Position numbers and translations under genes: made by a program. A DNA stretch of 53,770 bases from an uncultured Bacteroidales bacterium (GTDB taxonomy: Bacteria; Bacteroidota; Bacteroidia; Bacteroidales; P3): positions 1 to 53,770 of the forward strand of contig ONDE01000017.1 in NCBI GenBank assembly GCA_900316515.1, written 5' to 3'. Within the stretch, counting starts at the first letter, position 1. Each line of letters opens with the position of its first letter. Shown one piece after another: positions 51,354 through 53,770 of the stretch. Under the pieces are notes generated by a model that searched no databases, had not been told where the DNA came from, and saw only the letters and a program-made list of their open reading frames with translations.

Positions 51354-52328
51354 TCATCTTTTAGGTCCTGCTATTCTATTCCCATCAAAGTCAACGTATG
51401 TACCCGACCATGTATGATAAATGCCCAATGTTGCATTCGGTACTAATTCTGGGAGTTTATCATCATAACCATCTTTAGATGCCCCTTGCGCATTTTTATG
51501 CGGGTGATATGCAAATTTCACCCATTCTTTCCATCGCCTTGCTCTTCCAAATCCATAGGGCTCATATCCCCGCATCCTTGATGTGGTGATTCTTACTGAT
51601 TGCAATTCGTCCGATTCGGGACTGCCAAGCCCAAAATAAGTCCACTCCACACGTGTGTTTTTTGAAAGAAACTCAAAAATTTCTGTTGCTTTTCTTTCAC
51701 TTGCATCACTTGAGCCTTCATTAATCTTTATCTCGTAGGGGGAATACGGGACTTGATTATCGTCCAGATCCTCATAGTTAAGATTATACTTTGTGATGCC
51801 TCGATTGGTTTCTTCATTGTATTCTCCAAAGGTACCTTCTGTCGCATCTACATATGATTTTTTAGGTTGTCCGTTTTTGTCAAATTTAGGACGGCCTCGA
51901 AACAGTCGATCTTTCCCCTCAACGGCATGAGATTGATCTTTGCATTTAGTAATATTTCCATTATTATCTACTTGATAATCCTCTTGCCCATCCGGGTCAA
52001 CCAATTTAATTGGATTCCAGTGACAATAGGCATAAGGCGAAATGTTGGGGTACTTATTGGCCATGGGGTCGATGCTCAGCCAGCCGGTGAGAAGTTCGCT
52101 CCAATAGTACCGTGCTCCGTAGTAGTGGAAGCCGCTTTCATAGTCCTTCTCTTTCCCGTTGAAAGAGTATGAGGCTGAAATGGTGTAATTATCATGTGTA
52201 TGAGCATCTTCCGAACAATACGCGACATGTTTTTTTTGCTTAAAAGTATCAAAAAGAACATCTTTTTTCATCATATGCCCTAATGAAAAAATATTGTTCA
52301 GGTATGTCGACAATAGTTCCACGACCAT
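51354..52328 (-). CDS. Orphan RHS-core protein with a JAB-like toxin tip
   Basis: A 324-residue protein. After a short head (FDTF near residue 26) comes one RHS repeat-associated core (SFNGKEKDYESGFHYYGARYY ... SPYAYCHWNPIKLVDPDG, about residues 54-115). The C-terminal 200 residues are a variable tip: VEWTYFG, then YHPHKNAQGASKDGYDD and a last YHTWSGTYVDFDG strand resemble JAB-like toxin 1 metallopeptidases, with HPH in place of the usual HSHP. There is no RHS repeat region and no signal peptide. Head and tip are AT-rich, the core is GC-rich. The start at 52328 follows a TACTTTTG element (52342-52349); 52274 is an alternative. Confidence 0.7.
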   Translation of the reverse strand: MVVELLSTYLNNIFSLGHMMKKDVLFDTFKQKKHVAYCSEDAHTHDNYTISASYSFNGKEKDYESGFHYYGARYYWSELLTGWLSIDPMANKYPNISPYAYCHWNPIKLVDPDGQEDYQVDNNGNITKCKDQSHAVEGKDRLFRGRPKFDKNGQPKKSYVDATEGTFGEYNEETNRGITKYNLNYEDLDDNQVPYSPYEIKINEGSSDASERKATEIFEFLSKNTRVEWTYFGLGSPESDELQSVRITTSRMRGYEPYGFGRARRWKEWVKFAYHPHKNAQGASKDGYDDKLPELVPNATLGIYHTWSGTYVDFDGNRIAGPKR

Positions 52329-52341
52329 TGTTTTAGTTTTG

Positions 52342-52349
52342 CAAAAGTA
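52342..52349 (-). promoter_or_regulatory. -7 element of the RHS-core gene
   Basis: Minus-strand TACTTTTG, 13 nt before the ATG at 52328. The stretch up to the ATG contains ACTAAAA, as does the leader of the RHS-core gene at 53436. It overlaps the first codons of the longer possible frame, which argues against a start at 52379. Confidence 0.55.
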
Positions 52350-52386
52350 CGATTTTTTTTTTGAATGCAGAAAATACAATCAAATA

Positions 52387-53325
52387 TTAACTTGTGAATG
52401 TCGGCAGTTTCCTCACGGCTTTGGCCTTGGTTTTGTTGAGTAAATCTGCATAGATGTTAGTGGAATTTATGTCGGAGTGGCACATCAACTGCTGCACAGT
52501 GTAAATTGGAACGTCTTTTGTCAATAATAATACACAGAAGGTGTGGCGGGCACTGTGGAAGGAGACGGGTTTCTTTATCCTGGCCTCTTTGCACCAGCGC
52601 TTCAACACCACGTTGACTTTCTGGTTGCTCTCTTCCCTGAAGACATACTCGCCGCTGCGTTTCTGGCTGCGCAGCAGGGCTTCCGCTTCGGCACACAACG
52701 GCAATCGCTCATAGGTGTCGGTCTTCTGCTGGTGGAACTCCAGCAGAAGGTGCTTGCCGTTGCGCTTCACGTCCTTCCACCGCAGACCCTGCACGTCGCT
52801 GTAGCGCAGTCCTGTCATGCAAGAAAAGAGGAACATCTTTTGGATGTTGTTGTATTCTTCGGACAGCCGGTGTTTGGTAAGTTTTTTCAGCTCCGTTTCC
52901 GACAGAAAACTCTTCTTCTCCTGTTCCCGTTTGGGGCGTTTCACCCGTTGCAGTATGCGGTCGTCGAAGAGTCCGTTCTTGTAGGCATCGTGGAGGACGC
53001 AGGCCAGTTTCTGGAAGTATAGGCGCACGCTGCCGGGCTTCATCCCTTGGGATTGGAGGTGGAGTATAAAACCTTGCAGGTAGTTTATGTACGACTCCTT
53101 GGTTTTGGGTTTGATATTGGCGGACGCAGCATAGGCTTTGGCATATTGCAGCAGACTGATGGACGGTCTCTCCTCAGCTTGTCCGTTGCCGAGGCTGGCG
53201 GAGTATTGATAATGAATATCGGTATGAAATTCGTCGGATGTCAGGCAAATACTGAGTTCCCCTGTGGCCGTATATTGGATAGAAGCAACAGAAAACCGAA
53301 AGTTGGAGTCAATCTTAATGTTCAT
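52387..53325 (-). CDS. Tyrosine recombinase/integrase
   Basis: A 312-residue site-specific recombinase. An SAM-like core-binding domain (about 55-145, ISLLQYAKAYAASANIKPKT) precedes the catalytic domain with all expected residues: Arg in CMTGLRYSDVQGLRW, Lys in HQQKTDTYERLPL, HSARHTF (HxxR), and His and Tyr in MCHSDINSTNIYADL. It lies between two orphan RHS-core genes and is 58 nt upstream of the toxin gene. Its target site is unknown; acting on the cassettes is possible but not shown. Confidence 0.92.
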   Translation of the reverse strand: MNIKIDSNFRFSVASIQYTATGELSICLTSDEFHTDIHYQYSASLGNGQAEERPSISLLQYAKAYAASANIKPKTKESYINYLQGFILHLQSQGMKPGSVRLYFQKLACVLHDAYKNGLFDDRILQRVKRPKREQEKKSFLSETELKKLTKHRLSEEYNNIQKMFLFSCMTGLRYSDVQGLRWKDVKRNGKHLLLEFHQQKTDTYERLPLCAEAEALLRSQKRSGEYVFREESNQKVNVVLKRWCKEARIKKPVSFHSARHTFCVLLLTKDVPIYTVQQLMCHSDINSTNIYADLLNKTKAKAVRKLPTFTS

Positions 53326-53375
53326 TGTGTCAATTGTTTATAATATAGATCCTTTTCAAAAAAGAAAATAAAGAT

Positions 53376-53414
53376 ACAAATATTTGTCTAATTGAAAGAA
53401 AATTAGTATTTTTG
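53376..53414 (+). promoter_or_regulatory. Promoter of the right-hand RHS-core gene with two palindromes
   Basis: TTTG (53383-53386), a 20-nt spacer and TATTTTTG (53407-53414) form a consensus promoter. The palindrome ACAAATATTTGT (53376-53387) covers the -33 element, and CTAATT ... AATTAG (53388-53406) occupies the whole spacer. These are good operator candidates in the region between the RHS gene and the divergent integrase. Confidence 0.7.
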
Positions 53415-53435
53415 CAGCAAAGAAAGACGACTAAA

Positions 53436-53770
53436 ATGCGACAAAATCGCACCATATTATCTGGGGGAGATACCATGTCAAGATGTGGTATTTTAAGGGT
53501 TTATTTTGATACCTTTTCCTCAAAAAGTGGGCATGAAACGACTTTTACAAACGACTATGTACAAAGTTGTTCCATTGATTTTCGACGCTGTTCTTTCACC
53601 GGCAAAGAACGTGACGAGGAAACCGGCTACGGCTACTTCGGCGCCCGCTATATGGATCACGAGCTGATAACCATGTGGCTCTCCGTCGACCCGATGGCAG
53701 ATAAATACCCGGGCATTAGTCCGTATGCTTACTGCGCGTGGAATCCCGTGAAGTTGGTTGACCCGGATGG
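53436..53770 (+). CDS. Second orphan RHS-core gene (cut by the window end)
   Basis: The frame is open to the edge. A short head (VYFDTFSSKSG near residue 23) leads into an RHS core: FTGKERDEETGYGYFGARYM, then WLSVDPMADKYPGISPYAYC and WNPVKLVDPDG, where the window stops. The variable tip is not visible. The first ATG after the promoter is 53436; a second at 53475 with a purine-rich GGGGGAGA before it is also possible. Head AT-rich, core GC-rich, as in the copy at 51354-52328, which points the other way. Confidence 0.75.
   Translation, partial: MRQNRTILSGGDTMSRCGILRVYFDTFSSKSGHETTFTNDYVQSCSIDFRRCSFTGKERDEETGYGYFGARYMDHELITMWLSVDPMADKYPGISPYAYCAWNPVKLVDPD

Overview
The window is a chromosomal segment of a bacterium of the order Bacteroidales. 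The evidence is the Bacteroidota promoter pattern (TTTG, 19-21 nt, TAnnTTTG) in front of several genes, two type IX secretion C-terminal sorting domains (left edge and 36184-37572), an M56 peptidase fused to a TonB-type domain, a CarboxypepD_reg/TonB-plug outer membrane barrel, and many lipoproteins. Core genes are GC-rich with GC-rich third positions, which creates long false antisense ORFs. Secreted sialidase and fucosidase genes suggest a life on host glycans. No rRNA, tRNA or CRISPR was found.

Layout. 1-6.1 kb: tail of a T9SS cargo gene, mfd, a PepSY-like protein, purA. 6.2-14.3 kb (minus): sialidase lipoprotein, two small genes between 42-nt-identical inverted repeats, murB, a VanX-type dipeptidase, a MATE exporter, a DUF4421-type outer membrane protein coupled to an M20 amidohydrolase. 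14.4-18.8 kb (plus): rfbB, a BlaI/M56-TonB sensor pair, a HAD phosphatase behind a perfect terminator hairpin, a hotdog thioesterase. 18.8-23.6 kb (minus): lpxA, lpxC without the fabZ domain usually fused to it in this phylum, a LysM/periplasmic-binding protein, guaA. 23.8-27.3 kb (plus): overlapping operon of a LemA-like protein, a GH29 fucosidase and an M23 peptidase. 27.4-37.6 kb: YD-repeat-like exported proteins, DUF975 protein, rocD, a fused DppD/DppF ATPase, CstA, an MBL/beta-CASP nuclease and a BspA-like T9SS cargo. 37.9-42.6 kb (plus): yidC, nhaD and a lysozyme-like membrane protein. 42.6-47.6 kb (minus): ABC exporter operon with its GntR repressor, then a YbjQ-like protein. 47.7-50.1 kb: TonB-linked outer membrane barrel.

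The right end (50.2-53.8 kb) is an AT-rich accessory island: a structured transcript without a convincing gene, a frameshifted candidate immunity lipoprotein, an orphan RHS-core gene with a JAB-like toxin tip, a tyrosine recombinase, and a second orphan RHS-core gene cut by the window edge. The two RHS genes share promoter layout, short head, core and a 17-nt identical core/tip junction. This looks like a cassette system for short RHS toxins.

Repeats are the other theme. An insert with opposed repeat arms sits in frame in both mfd and the ABC ATPase. Heptamer repeats supply the hydrophobic part of signal peptides. Four intergenic arrays have an 11-bp period, several of them just upstream of promoters.
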